Shown here: piece after piece, positions 26,380-36,211 of the stretch | Numbering within the stretch: the first letter of the stretch is position 1 | How the letters are laid out: every line of letters begins with the position of its first letter | Source of the DNA: RGIG4034 sp045576455 | GTDB lineage: Bacteria; Bacillota; Clostridia; Lachnospirales; Lachnospiraceae | Direction: 5' to 3' | Assembly: GCA_045576455.1 (NCBI GenBank) | Contig: JAZNGM010000037.1 | Location: 1-56,165, forward strand | Length of the DNA: 56,165 nucleotides | The notes under the pieces: generated by a model | Seen by the model: only the letters and a program-made list of their open reading frames with translations | Databases searched by the model: none | Told to the model about the DNA's origin: nothing | Made by a program: the position numbers and the translations under genes

Positions 26380-28353
26380 TTAACAAATTTCTGCACCTGC
26401 AGGCATATTTTTCTCAGGTGTCATTAATGCAAGATTTCCTTCTGCATCTTCTGCACATAATAACATTCCCTCTGAAACAACTCCTGCAAGAGTTGCCGGT
26501 TTAAGGTTCACTAATACCATTACTTTTTTACCGACCATTTCCTCTGCGCTATAGTGTGCTTTTATTCCGGAAACTATCTGCTTAACTTCGCTTCCGATTT
26601 TTACCTGGGAACAAAGAAGTTTCTTGGATTTCTTCACTTCCTCACAAGCAATTATTTCTCCTACCTGGAATTGAAGTTTTGCAAAATCATCATACAATAT
26701 TTCAGGCTTTCCTTCAATATCTATGACATCATCTTTTACTTCCGGCTCAACTTCTTTTACTTCTGTTTCCTGCTTTCTGGCCGCAAACATAGCTTCCGCT
26801 TTTTCAATAACTTCTTTAGCATCCAGTCTTGCAAATAAGATTTCCGGTTTCTCTGTTACCTTAGTTCCTGATGGATATAAACCGAACTTATCAAGTTCAC
26901 CAAACGCTCTTAATTCTGTGTTTAACTGTGTTGCAATCTTTTTAGCAGTTGATGGCATAAAAGATTCCAAAAGAGAAGCGCCTACGCAAATACTTTCAAC
27001 CAAATTGTAAAGTACGGTTGCAAGACGGTCTTTCTTAGCTTCATCTTTTGCAAGTACCCATGGTTCTGTCTCATCAATATACTTATTGCAACGTTTAAAC
27101 AATGCAAAAATTTCCGTCAGGGCATCTGCTACTCTTAAGCTTTCCATCTTAGCACTTACGCGGGATAAGGTAGTCGTTACTACTGCCTTTAAATCCTCAT
27201 CTACAGCTTCTGTCACATTCTTATTTTTCACAATGCCTTCAAAATATTTATTGCTCATGGAAATAGTTCTGTTTACAAGGTTACCTAAAACATTGGCAAG
27301 ATCGGAATTTATTCTTTCCACTAATAAATCCCAAGTGATGCTTCCGTCATTTTCGAACGGCATTTCATGTAAAACAAAGTATCTTACAGCATCTACTCCA
27401 AAGAAATCCACTAAATCATCAGCGTAAAGAACATTACCCTTTGATTTACTCATTTTGCCGTCTCCCATCAACAACCATGGATGACCAAAAATCTGCTTTG
27501 GAAGCGGCTCTCCGAGTGCCATTAAGAAAATCGGCCAATAAATTGTATGGAATCTGATAATATCTTTACCTATCAAATGTAAATCTGCCGGCCAGTTTTT
27601 CTTGTATAAATCACTATGATTACCATCACAATCAAAACCAATTCCCGTAATATAATTGGTTAATGCATCGAGCCATACATATACGACATGCTTGTCGTCA
27701 AAATCTACCGGAATACCCCATTTAAAAGAAGTTCTTGAAACGCACAAATCCTGTAATCCCGGAAGCAGGAAATTGTTCATCATTTCATTCTTTCTTGAAA
27801 CCGGCTGAATGAATTCAGGATGTGTATTAATATGTTCAATAAGTTTGTCTGCATATTTGCTCATTTTAAAGAAATATGCTTCTTCCTTGGCAGGCTTTAC
27901 TTCACGTCCGCAGTCCGGACACTTTCCTTCCACAAGCTGTGATTCTGTCCAGAAGGATTCGCAAGGTGTACAGTATAAGCCTTCATAAGAACCTTTATAA
28001 ATATCTCCCTGCTCATAAAACTTCTTGAATATTTTCTGTACCTGCTTTTCATGCTGTTCATCGGTTGTTCTTACAAAATTGTCATAAGATGTGTCCATCA
28101 AATCCCACAAACCTCTGATCTGGGAAGCTACATTATCCACATATTCCTTCGGTGTAACACCCGCTTCCTGTGCATTCAATTCAATTTTCTGTCCATGTTC
28201 ATCCGTTCCTGTCTGGAAGAAAACATCATAGCCTTCCGCTCTTTTGTATCTTGCAATACTGTCAGCCAATACTATTTCATAGCTGTTACCGATATGTGGT
28301 TTTGCTGAAGTATACGCAATGGCGGTAGTAATATAATATTTTGGTTTACTCAT
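26380..28353 (-). CDS. metG: Methionyl-tRNA synthetase
   Basis: Charges tRNA-Met and tRNA-fMet. The 657-residue protein has the class I motifs HIGN (20-23) and KMSKS (near 300), a zinc knuckle (CTPC...CPDC, about 127-147), the anticodon-binding helical domain and a C-terminal EMAP/Trbp111-like tRNA-binding domain (about 555-657; FQVGEIIACEEV, VSGIKAHY). AAAGGAG lies before the ATG. Expression is controlled by a T-box leader upstream. Confidence 0.97.
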   Translation of the reverse strand: MSKPKYYITTAIAYTSAKPHIGNSYEIVLADSIARYKRAEGYDVFFQTGTDEHGQKIELNAQEAGVTPKEYVDNVASQIRGLWDLMDTSYDNFVRTTDEQHEKQVQKIFKKFYEQGDIYKGSYEGLYCTPCESFWTESQLVEGKCPDCGREVKPAKEEAYFFKMSKYADKLIEHINTHPEFIQPVSRKNEMMNNFLLPGLQDLCVSRTSFKWGIPVDFDDKHVVYVWLDALTNYITGIGFDCDGNHSDLYKKNWPADLHLIGKDIIRFHTIYWPIFLMALGEPLPKQIFGHPWLLMGDGKMSKSKGNVLYADDLVDFFGVDAVRYFVLHEMPFENDGSITWDLLVERINSDLANVLGNLVNRTISMSNKYFEGIVKNKNVTEAVDEDLKAVVTTTLSRVSAKMESLRVADALTEIFALFKRCNKYIDETEPWVLAKDEAKKDRLATVLYNLVESICVGASLLESFMPSTAKKIATQLNTELRAFGELDKFGLYPSGTKVTEKPEILFARLDAKEVIEKAEAMFAARKQETEVKEVEPEVKDDVIDIEGKPEILYDDFAKLQFQVGEIIACEEVKKSKKLLCSQVKIGSEVKQIVSGIKAHYSAEEMVGKKVMVLVNLKPATLAGVVSEGMLLCAEDAEGNLALMTPEKNMPAGAEIC

Positions 28354-28397
28354 TCTATTACACTCCTTTTCCTATAATTATTTTCCGTTTTGTTAAC

Positions 28398-28727
28398 AAA
28401 AAAACGTCTTCCTATCCGATTAACGGATAAGAAGACGTCTAAACGCGTTACCACTTCTCTTTATCTCTGTTTCACAACAGAAACCTCATTAAGTGCTCAG
28501 TTATATGCTCACCGCAAATAACATCCACACTCGTTCGCTATAACAGGCGAATCCTGTTGCAATCTAACCCTTAGGCTCGGTGCACTGCTCAGAAGCCATT
28601 TTCTATCTGCTTTCATCCGGTTTCTCTCAGCAATTGTCTTTATAAACTATAAACAATGAAACCTTCTCTGTAAGACTAGGACAAACATACTCTCTTCGTC
28701 ACTGCTTTTGGAAATTATTATTAACTT
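28398..28727 (-). promoter_or_regulatory. T-box riboswitch of metG
   Basis: The 430-bp gap upstream of metG is a T-box leader. GACGAAGAGAGTA marks its 5' end. An AUG specifier lies at 28597-28599 in GAAAATGGCTTCTGAG. The T-box motif GTGGTAACGCG (28443-28458 region) has TGGT, complementary to a tRNA end with discriminator A. It is followed by a terminator with stem ACGTCTTC...GAAGACGT and a T7 run (28398-28438). Uncharged tRNA-Met should stabilise the antiterminator and switch metG on. Confidence 0.93.
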
Positions 28728-28733
28728 ATTGAT

Positions 28734-28762
28734 AGCCTAACACACCTAAAATAGGTTGTCAA
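28734..28762 (-). promoter_or_regulatory. Promoter of the metG T-box transcript
   Basis: Perfect TTGACA (28757-28762), 17-bp spacer, weak -10 TAGGCT (28734-28739). The position fits the T-box 5' end. Confidence 0.6.
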
Positions 28763-28783
28763 ACACTATCTGTTTACGGATTA

Positions 28784-29311
28784 TTAGTATTTTGGAACGA
28801 TCTTAATGTTTTCGCCACATTTTTCGAACTCATCAAGCCATTCATATTCACCGGTTGCAACGTTTGTATCTGTGAATACTAAAGTAGCAGTAGTGTTACC
28901 AATCTGGTATACATACTGTATCTGCTTAATGTTAATACCGGCAAGTACAGAGTCTACCTTCATTACTTTACCCTTAAAACCATCTTTTTCAACAGACTTA
29001 AACTCAGTAACATTCATGGTTACTTCTACTCCGGCCTGTTCATAAACGCTCATGATCTGCTTCTCATAAGTAGCTTGATCAAAATCTATTCCGATAGGGT
29101 CATTCTCAGAATAAGTAAGGTTAATGTTTGCAGTATCATTAGGGTAGTTTGGTGCATACCAAGCTGTTGTTACGCCGGCAACTGATTCCTGTGTAAATCC
29201 TGCAGGTACATTAAATTCGATTGTTCCGCTCTTAGCTTTCTTATCGCCACATGCACACAAGGTAGCCATTAAACAAACAACCATTAAAACTGCTAAAATT
29301 CTTTTCTTCAT
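28784..29311 (-). CDS. Small lipoprotein of unknown function
   Basis: A 175-residue predicted lipoprotein: signal peptide MKKRILAVLMVVCLMATLCAC with the lipobox Cys at about 21, then a compact domain rich in beta strands (EFNVPAGFTQE, NINLTYSEND, TATLVFTDTN). No enzymatic motif is seen. The start at 29311 has GAGGAG upstream; the frame extends to 29356 without a ribosome site. A strong promoter lies just upstream, within the end of the MATE gene, and codon use is biased to preferred codons, both suggesting abundant expression. Confidence 0.8.
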   Translation of the reverse strand: MKKRILAVLMVVCLMATLCACGDKKAKSGTIEFNVPAGFTQESVAGVTTAWYAPNYPNDTANINLTYSENDPIGIDFDQATYEKQIMSVYEQAGVEVTMNVTEFKSVEKDGFKGKVMKVDSVLAGINIKQIQYVYQIGNTTATLVFTDTNVATGEYEWLDEFEKCGENIKIVPKY

Positions 29312-29365
29312 GTTTTTTCTCCTCACACAATTAAATATAGTATAAATAATAAACACATGAAAAGA

Positions 29366-29394
29366 AATTTATCACAATTACCCTTTTTTGTCAA
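29366..29394 (-). promoter_or_regulatory. Promoter of the lipoprotein gene
   Basis: Perfect TTGACA (29389-29394), 17-bp spacer, TAAATT (29366-29371). It overlaps the last codons of the MATE gene. Confidence 0.7.
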
Positions 29395-30733
29395 TGATAC
29401 CTTTTGTCTTCCATCTACCGCTAAAATACCGTATAGAGCAAATAATTGCTGTTATGGTCCACGTTGATACCGTGGTATACCATATACCGTAGACCCCTAT
29501 CTTAGGAATCATCGTAAGCGGTTTTGAAAATCCTACTCTTCCGATAACCTCCACAATTCCGTTTAACATTGCCGCCGAAGCATCTCCCGTACCATTCAAC
29601 ACACTTCTTGCCACATAAATCATACCAAGTGCAAAATAAAAAAATGTGTTGATGCGAAGTGCTTTTATACCTATGGCAATTACCTCAGGTTTGCTGACAA
29701 AAATTTTCATAATCCACTCAGCGCCAAAATATCCAACCGGTAATAAGACAAGGCTGAATACCGCACATATAAGTGCTCCCGAACGGAATCCCTTTTTTAC
29801 CCGTTCTATGTTCCCGGCACCTATATTTTGGCCGGTATAAGTAACGATAGCTGCTCCCAGCGAAGCAAACGGTTGCTGGACCAACTGTTCAAAACGGCTC
29901 ACTGCCGTATTCGCAGCAATGACCACTTCCCCAAAACCATTGATAACATATTGCAAAGCAATACAGGAAATGGCAATCAAAGAATTCTGGAAAGAAACCG
30001 GAATACCTATTCTGATACAACGGACCATCAACGCCTTATCCGGTCTGTAATATTCTTTCGGAATCTTAAAATATGGTATTCGATGATACGCATATATAAG
30101 ACAGGAAATTGCTGATACAGATTGTGCAATAATGGTTGCAAGCGCTACGCCCATTACGCCTAAATTAAGGACTAATACAAACACTAAATCCAGGCATACA
30201 TTAATTACACTGGATATAATTAAAAAAATAAGTGGTGTTTTGGAATCACCCAATGCACGTAATATGGCAGATATGGCGTTATATGATGTAACCGCAATTA
30301 ATCCGGCACAAGTTACCCTCATATATAGCGTCGCATTTTTTAGTATTGCTTCCGGTGTATGTAAAAGCATCAAAATATTATCGGCAAAAATTATGCCTAT
30401 AATGCTCATACAAATTGCAATGGCAGATATCACATAAATAGCGTTCGCAATTGTCTTCTTTACATTTGTCTCATCACCGGCCCCAACATACTGCGCTACA
30501 ATTACTCCTACACCTGCTGCCATACCAAAACTGAAGCTGAAAAAGAAAAAATTAAGTGAAGACGTTGCCCCAACGGCCGCCAACGCCTCCGCATTTACAT
30601 ATTTGCCGACAACTATAGAATCCACCATATTATATAATTGTTGAAAAACATTTCCTATCAGCATGGGAACCGCAAAAAGCAACAACTGCTTTATCGTATT
30701 CCCTTTTGTCATATCCATGATTCCTCTTTTCAT
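29378..30733 (-). CDS. MATE family efflux transporter
   Basis: A 451-residue, 12-helix cation-coupled multidrug/organic-cation exporter with two MatE repeats. The N-terminal DMTKGNTIKQLLLFAVPMLIGNVFQQLYNMVDSI is typical, and the second repeat begins near residue 230 (IRIGIPVSFQNSLIAIS). AGGAGG lies 9 nt before ATG 30733. The substrate is unknown. The gene is monocistronic by context: a terminator lies upstream (30878) and a new promoter at its 3' end. Confidence 0.92.
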   Translation of the reverse strand: MKRGIMDMTKGNTIKQLLLFAVPMLIGNVFQQLYNMVDSIVVGKYVNAEALAAVGATSSLNFFFFSFSFGMAAGVGVIVAQYVGAGDETNVKKTIANAIYVISAIAICMSIIGIIFADNILMLLHTPEAILKNATLYMRVTCAGLIAVTSYNAISAILRALGDSKTPLIFLIISSVINVCLDLVFVLVLNLGVMGVALATIIAQSVSAISCLIYAYHRIPYFKIPKEYYRPDKALMVRCIRIGIPVSFQNSLIAISCIALQYVINGFGEVVIAANTAVSRFEQLVQQPFASLGAAIVTYTGQNIGAGNIERVKKGFRSGALICAVFSLVLLPVGYFGAEWIMKIFVSKPEVIAIGIKALRINTFFYFALGMIYVARSVLNGTGDASAAMLNGIVEVIGRVGFSKPLTMIPKIGVYGIWYTTVSTWTITAIICSIRYFSGRWKTKGIIDKKG

Positions 30734-30877
30734 GTGTATTAACCTCCTGCCAAATGCATATCAATACTAGATTATTTTATACACATTATCCATGTATTAT
30801 TTTGTGTAAATATATGGAAAGCAGAACAATATAACACATGCAAATATACTCTAAAAGCCTTTCGTATACAGATTACA

Positions 30878-30911
30878 AATAAAAAAGCAGATACCTTCAT
30901 GTACCTGCTTT
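30878..30911 (-). terminator. Terminator after the gamma carbonic anhydrase gene
   Basis: Stem AAAGCAGGTAC/GGTATCTGCTTT (one mismatch) followed by a T6 run on the minus strand. Confidence 0.85.
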
Positions 30912-30916
30912 GAGCA

Positions 30917-31420
30917 CTAATTATTATTCTCTTTATATTCCAAACTCGTCTTATAATATATCTCTGCATTCCACTTATTGGAGTTAATCTCGCTTTCCGT
31001 AACATTTCTGATTACTTTGGCTGGAGATCCTATTACAAGACTATTATCCGGAATAATCACATTTTGTGTTACAATGGTTCCCGCACCGATTACACAATTC
31101 TTACCAACACGTGCACCATCCATAATCACTGCCTTCATACCTATCATGGTATTATCCCCGATAGTACAACCGTGTACTATTGCCCCATGACCGATTGTTA
31201 CACCTTGACCAATAGATACCGGGTATCCCTCGCTGCAATGCACTACCGCATGGTCCTGGATATTAACCATATCTTTAATTGTAATATTGGCAAAGTCCCC
31301 CCGGATAACTGCATGATACCAGACAGAACATTTCTCACCAATCACGCAATCCCCTTTAATTGTTGCTCCTTCTGCCACAAAAATATCATTTGGGATATCA
31401 GGTTGTTTTAACATCATCAT
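30917..31420 (-). CDS. Gamma carbonic anhydrase family protein
   Basis: A 167-residue left-handed beta-helix trimer protein with hexapeptide repeats (for example IKGDCVIGEKCSVWYHAVIR). The zinc-binding His residues are conserved in VVHCSEG and IGHGAIVHG, so it may hydrate CO2; many family members have untested activity. The gene follows the FtsX-type permease gene by 24 bp in the same direction, but functional linkage is not evident. Confidence 0.88.
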   Translation of the reverse strand: MMMLKQPDIPNDIFVAEGATIKGDCVIGEKCSVWYHAVIRGDFANITIKDMVNIQDHAVVHCSEGYPVSIGQGVTIGHGAIVHGCTIGDNTMIGMKAVIMDGARVGKNCVIGAGTIVTQNVIIPDNSLVIGSPAKVIRNVTESEINSNKWNAEIYYKTSLEYKENNN

Positions 31421-31444
31421 AATTCCTTTCTTTACACAGATACT

Positions 31445-33892
31445 TTACTCAACTGACTTAAGTGACTCCGCCATATTTATTCTTTTAATTTTGAAATACA
31501 TTACAAAATCAACTACCACCGCAAAGGCTAACGTAAATAAAATAGCATACACAAAACTCATCGGCTTAATATTAATATCAAATCTGATCATATCTATATC
31601 AATGTTATACATTACATATCCATGTAATGCAATTCCAAGCGGAAAACCTACAAATGCCCCGATAACCGTTAAAACCATATTTTCACGGAATACATATGTC
31701 GCCGTTTCCCCTGAATAAAATCCAAGCACCTTTATAGTCGCAATCTCACGGAGTCTTTCCGTAATATTTATATTGGTCAAATTATACAAAACAATGAATG
31801 CTAAGGCCGCAGCGCACACAATAACCATGACAACAATATAATTAAGCGATTCCATCATTTTGGAAAACATGTCTTTTGTATCCTGATTAACGTTAACTGC
31901 ACTTACGTTATCAAGATTAGTTAAAAATGCAGCCGCTTCATGCAAATCGGTTCCTTCTGCAATGTTTATATACACAATTTTAAATTCCGGTGCTTTTTTC
32001 ATAAAATCACCGTAAGTTTCTTTACTTACATAACCATAGGTATAGAAATAGTTACTGCATATATCAGAAACCGTTAACGTCATTGCATGCATTTCTGCAT
32101 CCCGGAAAGTTACAGTATCACCTTTTTTTATATGAAGCTTCTCCGCTATGTTTTCTGTTAACACCACTTCCCCATATTCAGGAAAACTAATCTTCTTTCC
32201 TTTAACCGTATGCAAATCAATAAATTCGTCAAATCTATCTTGCGTATACGGCACTACAAGCGTAATGGCTTTAGCCTTATCTTCCTTATAAATATCTATT
32301 GACGCATGATATGCCGGCATTATATGTTCTGCCTTTTCTTCGGTAACTACGCTGAATTCCTGAAGACTATTTTCGGTAAACGGTACAACAAGACTCACTT
32401 GTTCATCATATATCTGTATTTCACCGTATTGTTTATCCGCTATATTTGCGATGGAATCTTTTATTCCATACCCGGCTATAATTAATCCGGTACAGCCACT
32501 GATTCCAAGTACCATCATAAAAAACCGTTTTTTATACCTGACTACATTACGGATTGAAACTTTTTGAAGAAACTTTAACCGTTTCCATAACGGCGTAATG
32601 CGTTCAAAAATTATTCTTTTTCCGTTCTTCGGTGCCTTGGGCCGAATCAGTTCTGATGCCATTCTGCTAAGCTCATGTCTTAAGGACAACCAGGTTGTTC
32701 CGATAGAGCATATTAATGATACTATGATGGAAAGTACAAATAATTTCCAATCGAATATATAATATATCTCTGTAAAACCATACATCAGATCATAAACTAT
32801 CCATATTACTTTAGGAAATACATAACAGCCGAGGAAAAATCCTCCGACACAACCGCTAATGGCCGCACTGCCGGAATAAATCATATACTTTCCCATAATA
32901 GACGATTTACCATATCCCAGTGCCTTTAGAATGCCTATCTGCGTCCTCTGTTCTTCTATCATCCTATTCATGGTAGTAACACATACAAGGGCTGCAACCA
33001 AAAAGAAAAACACCGGAAAAACTACTGCTATTCCTTCCACAATTCCGGAATCGTTTTCAAAACATACATACCCTATATTACTTTCCCGTGTAAGCGTAAA
33101 CAGGGATGGGTATTCTATTCCTTGTGGCATAAATGCCACTAGTTCACTATACCTTTCATCCGCACAGCTTTTTAAGGTGTTTTCTATATCTTCCTTATTG
33201 GCTGCAATCAGGTCATCATACTCTTTTGAATACAAGTAACATTTTTCATTAAGCGTTATATAAATATCCGTATATGCCCCGAGTTTAAAGGCTTCAGGCA
33301 TAAAATAATAAAATGATGCGATTTGTCCGTTTCCAACAGAACTGGTACCTCTTTCATAATTCAAATATATAGAAGAATACGCAATTCCTACTATTGTATA
33401 TTCTTCCTGTACGAACTGCCCTTTCGTTGCCGTACTGTTAGAATCGGCTATTTTAATTTGTTTCCCGATTACGGAAGCATTGTGGTAACGTGCATCTGCT
33501 ATACATTCCTTATCGTTTTCCGGTTTCCGCCCTTCCACAATAGAAAGTTTATTGAGTTTTTCCGAATAGGAGTGGATTCTCGATACATACTCCCTACCAC
33601 TATCCTCTATAATAGCGTCTGCATAATAAGCACCCTCTGCATATTCAACAGCGGGGAGATTACTAAAACTGTCTACATCTGATTCCGTTAATCCGAGCGA
33701 AGATATTACACGGTAATCAAATAAATTCAGATCCTTAATATACTGATTGGTTGTTGATATCATTGCCGTTCTTGTCACTTTCAGGCCGGCAAAGAAACCA
33801 ACGCCCAATGCAATAATTGAAAAAATGGCAATATACCTTCCGAAGCTTAGTTTTATCTCACGAAAGGTAGTTCTTAGCATCATTGACTTCAT
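31445..33892 (-). CDS. FtsX-type ABC transporter permease, double-length
   Basis: An 815-residue permease with two FtsX-like units. There is one N-terminal helix (about 17-38), a large extracytoplasmic domain (about 40-280), a three-helix block (about 285-395), another helix (about 455-475), a second extracytoplasmic domain (about 480-680) and a final three-helix block (about 690-800). Such proteins couple ATP hydrolysis to mechanical work outside the membrane, for example lipoprotein, peptide or antibiotic handling. The ATPase gene is 11 bp upstream. Confidence 0.88.
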   Translation of the reverse strand: MKSMMLRTTFREIKLSFGRYIAIFSIIALGVGFFAGLKVTRTAMISTTNQYIKDLNLFDYRVISSLGLTESDVDSFSNLPAVEYAEGAYYADAIIEDSGREYVSRIHSYSEKLNKLSIVEGRKPENDKECIADARYHNASVIGKQIKIADSNSTATKGQFVQEEYTIVGIAYSSIYLNYERGTSSVGNGQIASFYYFMPEAFKLGAYTDIYITLNEKCYLYSKEYDDLIAANKEDIENTLKSCADERYSELVAFMPQGIEYPSLFTLTRESNIGYVCFENDSGIVEGIAVVFPVFFFLVAALVCVTTMNRMIEEQRTQIGILKALGYGKSSIMGKYMIYSGSAAISGCVGGFFLGCYVFPKVIWIVYDLMYGFTEIYYIFDWKLFVLSIIVSLICSIGTTWLSLRHELSRMASELIRPKAPKNGKRIIFERITPLWKRLKFLQKVSIRNVVRYKKRFFMMVLGISGCTGLIIAGYGIKDSIANIADKQYGEIQIYDEQVSLVVPFTENSLQEFSVVTEEKAEHIMPAYHASIDIYKEDKAKAITLVVPYTQDRFDEFIDLHTVKGKKISFPEYGEVVLTENIAEKLHIKKGDTVTFRDAEMHAMTLTVSDICSNYFYTYGYVSKETYGDFMKKAPEFKIVYINIAEGTDLHEAAAFLTNLDNVSAVNVNQDTKDMFSKMMESLNYIVVMVIVCAAALAFIVLYNLTNINITERLREIATIKVLGFYSGETATYVFRENMVLTVIGAFVGFPLGIALHGYVMYNIDIDMIRFDINIKPMSFVYAILFTLAFAVVVDFVMYFKIKRINMAESLKSVE

Positions 33893-33903
33893 CTAATGTA
33901 CCC

Positions 33904-34605
33904 CTACCATTCTATCTCTTCTATAGGTATTATATTTTCATTCAGTTCTATTTTTGTTACGGTTCCGTTTTTGACTGTTATGACACGGTCTGCCATAGCC
34001 GTTAATGCCTGGTTATGGGTTATGACTACAACTGTCATTCCTTCTTTTCTGCATGTATCCTGTAAAAGTTTCAAAACTGCTTTACCGGTATTATAATCAA
34101 GCGCTCCCGTTGGCTCATCACATAAAAGCAACTTTGGATTTTTAGCAAGTGCCCTTGCTATGGCAACCCTTTGTTGTTCACCTCCGGATAACTGTGCCGG
34201 AAAATTGCCTGCTCTGTCATGTAAACCCACCTTATCAATTACTTCTTTAGCATCCAACGGATTTTTACATATCTGGGCCGCTAATTCCACGTTTTCATAA
34301 GCAGTCAGATTTTGCACCAGATTATAAAATTGGAATACAAAGCCAATATCGTGTCTTCTGTATGTTGTCAATTTTTTAGCTGGATAAGCAGATATCTCCT
34401 CACCATCAAAAATTACTTTTCCGGATGTAAGGGTATCCATTCCTCCCAAAATATTCAATATTGTAGTTTTTCCGGCACCGGAAGCACCTACAATAACACA
34501 GAATTCTCCCTTTTCAATAGTAAAGTTAACATCCTTAAGCGCTTCTATGTCCACTTCACCCATGTGGTATGTCTTCTTTACATTCTCAAACAAAACAAAG
34601 CTCAT
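33904..34605 (-). CDS. ABC transporter ATPase (MacB/LolD type)
   Basis: A 233-residue ATPase partnering the FtsX-type permease. Walker A GASGAGKTT (about 38-46), Q-loop FVFQFYNL, signature LSGGEQQRVAIARAL, Walker B LLLCDEPTGALD and switch VITHNQAL are all intact. The N-terminal FENVKKTYHMGEVDIEALKDVNF is typical of the LolD/MacB/YknY class. No sensor kinase or peptide gene of the Bce type is adjacent. Confidence 0.92.
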   Translation of the reverse strand: MSFVLFENVKKTYHMGEVDIEALKDVNFTIEKGEFCVIVGASGAGKTTILNILGGMDTLTSGKVIFDGEEISAYPAKKLTTYRRHDIGFVFQFYNLVQNLTAYENVELAAQICKNPLDAKEVIDKVGLHDRAGNFPAQLSGGEQQRVAIARALAKNPKLLLCDEPTGALDYNTGKAVLKLLQDTCRKEGMTVVVITHNQALTAMADRVITVKNGTVTKIELNENIIPIEEIEW

Positions 34606-34635
34606 TTTGTATTCCTCACAAATTCCTTCGTACTT

Positions 34636-36012
34636 TTACGGCACAATTCCTAAAGTATAAATATCAAACAGTTTATCGCTGTCTGCCTCTGTCATTCTAA
34701 TTTCAACCGTGTGTTTTTCCACGCCATCGCTGTGATATACACAATAATTTACCGGATTATTCCATCCTTTTGATGTGTATCCGTTCGCCGTTGTAACAAG
34801 TTCTCCGTCTACATATATATCCGCATTACCGAATCTACTGTCTGTGGCATCTTTATATACTATATAAAATGCTCTTCCTTCATATGTAAACTTTAAAGAA
34901 TCATTACCTTTTCCTTCTGCTTTTCTCCATCCGTCAGGGAATACATATCCGGTACCACCCTCCGTAAAAGAACCTAATGACTCTACTTTAACTAAATCCG
35001 TATTCGTTTTCGTATCTACCATCTTCATATCTGCATGCGGATAACCTCTGACATAATCATCACGTACCACATATTCTTCATGCAGTTCTTCCTTATCTGC
35101 CGTGTTGAGATAGTTAATTATGAATTTTGCATACATACTATGTCCCCATTCATTAGGATGCACATAATCGTCTGCCCAGTCACTCCATTTAAGTTCACCA
35201 CTATCTATATAATTCCAAATAGCATTTCTCATACTGATACGTGGAAGGTTATAACCATATACAATGGAATTCTGATTATTCTGGCAGGAAGAACCCCATT
35301 CAAAAACAGAATATAATATAATTACTGCCGGTTCGTTTTCCTGACGGAGCGTTTTCTGTATCAAGCTTTCATAACCGGTATTGTCAATTTGCTCTGTACC
35401 ATCATTAACTGCAAATTCAATAAATACCAAATCCGGCTCTTTAGAGAATAAATCCCTGTCGGAACGGATTAATCCTAATATAGAAGGAGTTCCGCTTAAT
35501 CCGGCATTTACATAGTGCACATTATCACCGGTTCCATATGTATCTTTAAAATACTCATACACTAATTTTGTATATGATTTTTTATTTCCAAGGTACGGCG
35601 CTTCCGTGATAGAACCACCGATAAAGCCAATAGTTACATCTTCTCCGGCGCGTGCCTTTTCAATTACCTTTTTAATTCTATAGTTATTACCTTTTACCAT
35701 AAGAGACTGGCGAATCATTTTTTCTTCCATCGTCTCTTCTTTTTTCTTTTCTTCCTGCTTCGTATCTTCCTTATCAGGAACTACCGGTGTTTCTTCTTTT
35801 TTTTCATCCGTATTTCCCGTGACAGGTTCATTATCTTCCTCTTCACCGATATTATCAGTACTATCATCTGTAACAGGTGTGTTTGTCTGTGATTTTTCAG
35901 CATCCTTATTGTCATCTTTAGATTTACCGCATGCCGTCGCAAAAAATACCATTACAACAATTAATAAAAGTAGTGTAAACTGCTTTATTACACGTTTCTT
36001 AATTTGTTTCAT
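34636..36012 (-). CDS. SGNH/GDSL hydrolase lipoprotein
   Basis: A 458-residue secreted lipoprotein with signal peptide and lipobox Cys28 (FATAC), then a Asp/Glu/Lys/Thr-rich spacer (about 30-100). The SGNH esterase domain (about 118-300) has Ser in GFIGGSIT, Gly in NAGLSG, Asn in FAVNDG and the Asp-His pair in DDYVHPNEWGH. A C-terminal beta domain (about 330-458) may bind carbohydrate. It probably removes acyl groups from polysaccharide or wall polymer outside the cell (inference). Confidence 0.87.
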   Translation of the reverse strand: MKQIKKRVIKQFTLLLLIVVMVFFATACGKSKDDNKDAEKSQTNTPVTDDSTDNIGEEEDNEPVTGNTDEKKEETPVVPDKEDTKQEEKKKEETMEEKMIRQSLMVKGNNYRIKKVIEKARAGEDVTIGFIGGSITEAPYLGNKKSYTKLVYEYFKDTYGTGDNVHYVNAGLSGTPSILGLIRSDRDLFSKEPDLVFIEFAVNDGTEQIDNTGYESLIQKTLRQENEPAVIILYSVFEWGSSCQNNQNSIVYGYNLPRISMRNAIWNYIDSGELKWSDWADDYVHPNEWGHSMYAKFIINYLNTADKEELHEEYVVRDDYVRGYPHADMKMVDTKTNTDLVKVESLGSFTEGGTGYVFPDGWRKAEGKGNDSLKFTYEGRAFYIVYKDATDSRFGNADIYVDGELVTTANGYTSKGWNNPVNYCVYHSDGVEKHTVEIRMTEADSDKLFDIYTLGIVP

Positions 36013-36055
36013 ATTTTATCTCCTCGTATAATAATCTAAAATATTACGTACGGAA

Positions 36056-36064
36056 ATTATAACA
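36056..36064 (-). promoter_or_regulatory. Extended -10 promoter of the SGNH gene
   Basis: TGTTATAAT on the minus strand is a perfect extended -10 element. No good -35 is visible 16-18 bp upstream. Confidence 0.5.
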
Positions 36065-36143
36065 CAGAAAAAATAATAAGTATAACTTTATTTACAGATA
36101 GACAAAATATGACTTTTTATATCACTACTTCTCTTAAAATAAA

Positions 36144-36172
36144 TTGACTAATATTATTTAAATTGATATTAT
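36144..36172 (+). promoter_or_regulatory. Promoter of the zinc-ribbon membrane protein
   Basis: TTGACT (36144-36149), 17-bp spacer, TATTAT (36167-36172). Confidence 0.75.
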
Positions 36173-36211
36173 TAAGAAGAATTTAAAACATACATATGAG
36201 GAGGAATTTTT

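Noticed and set aside
30734..30877. A promoter for the MATE gene
   Set aside because: TTTACA and TATAAA are present on the minus strand but are 23 bp apart; no pair with normal spacing was found.
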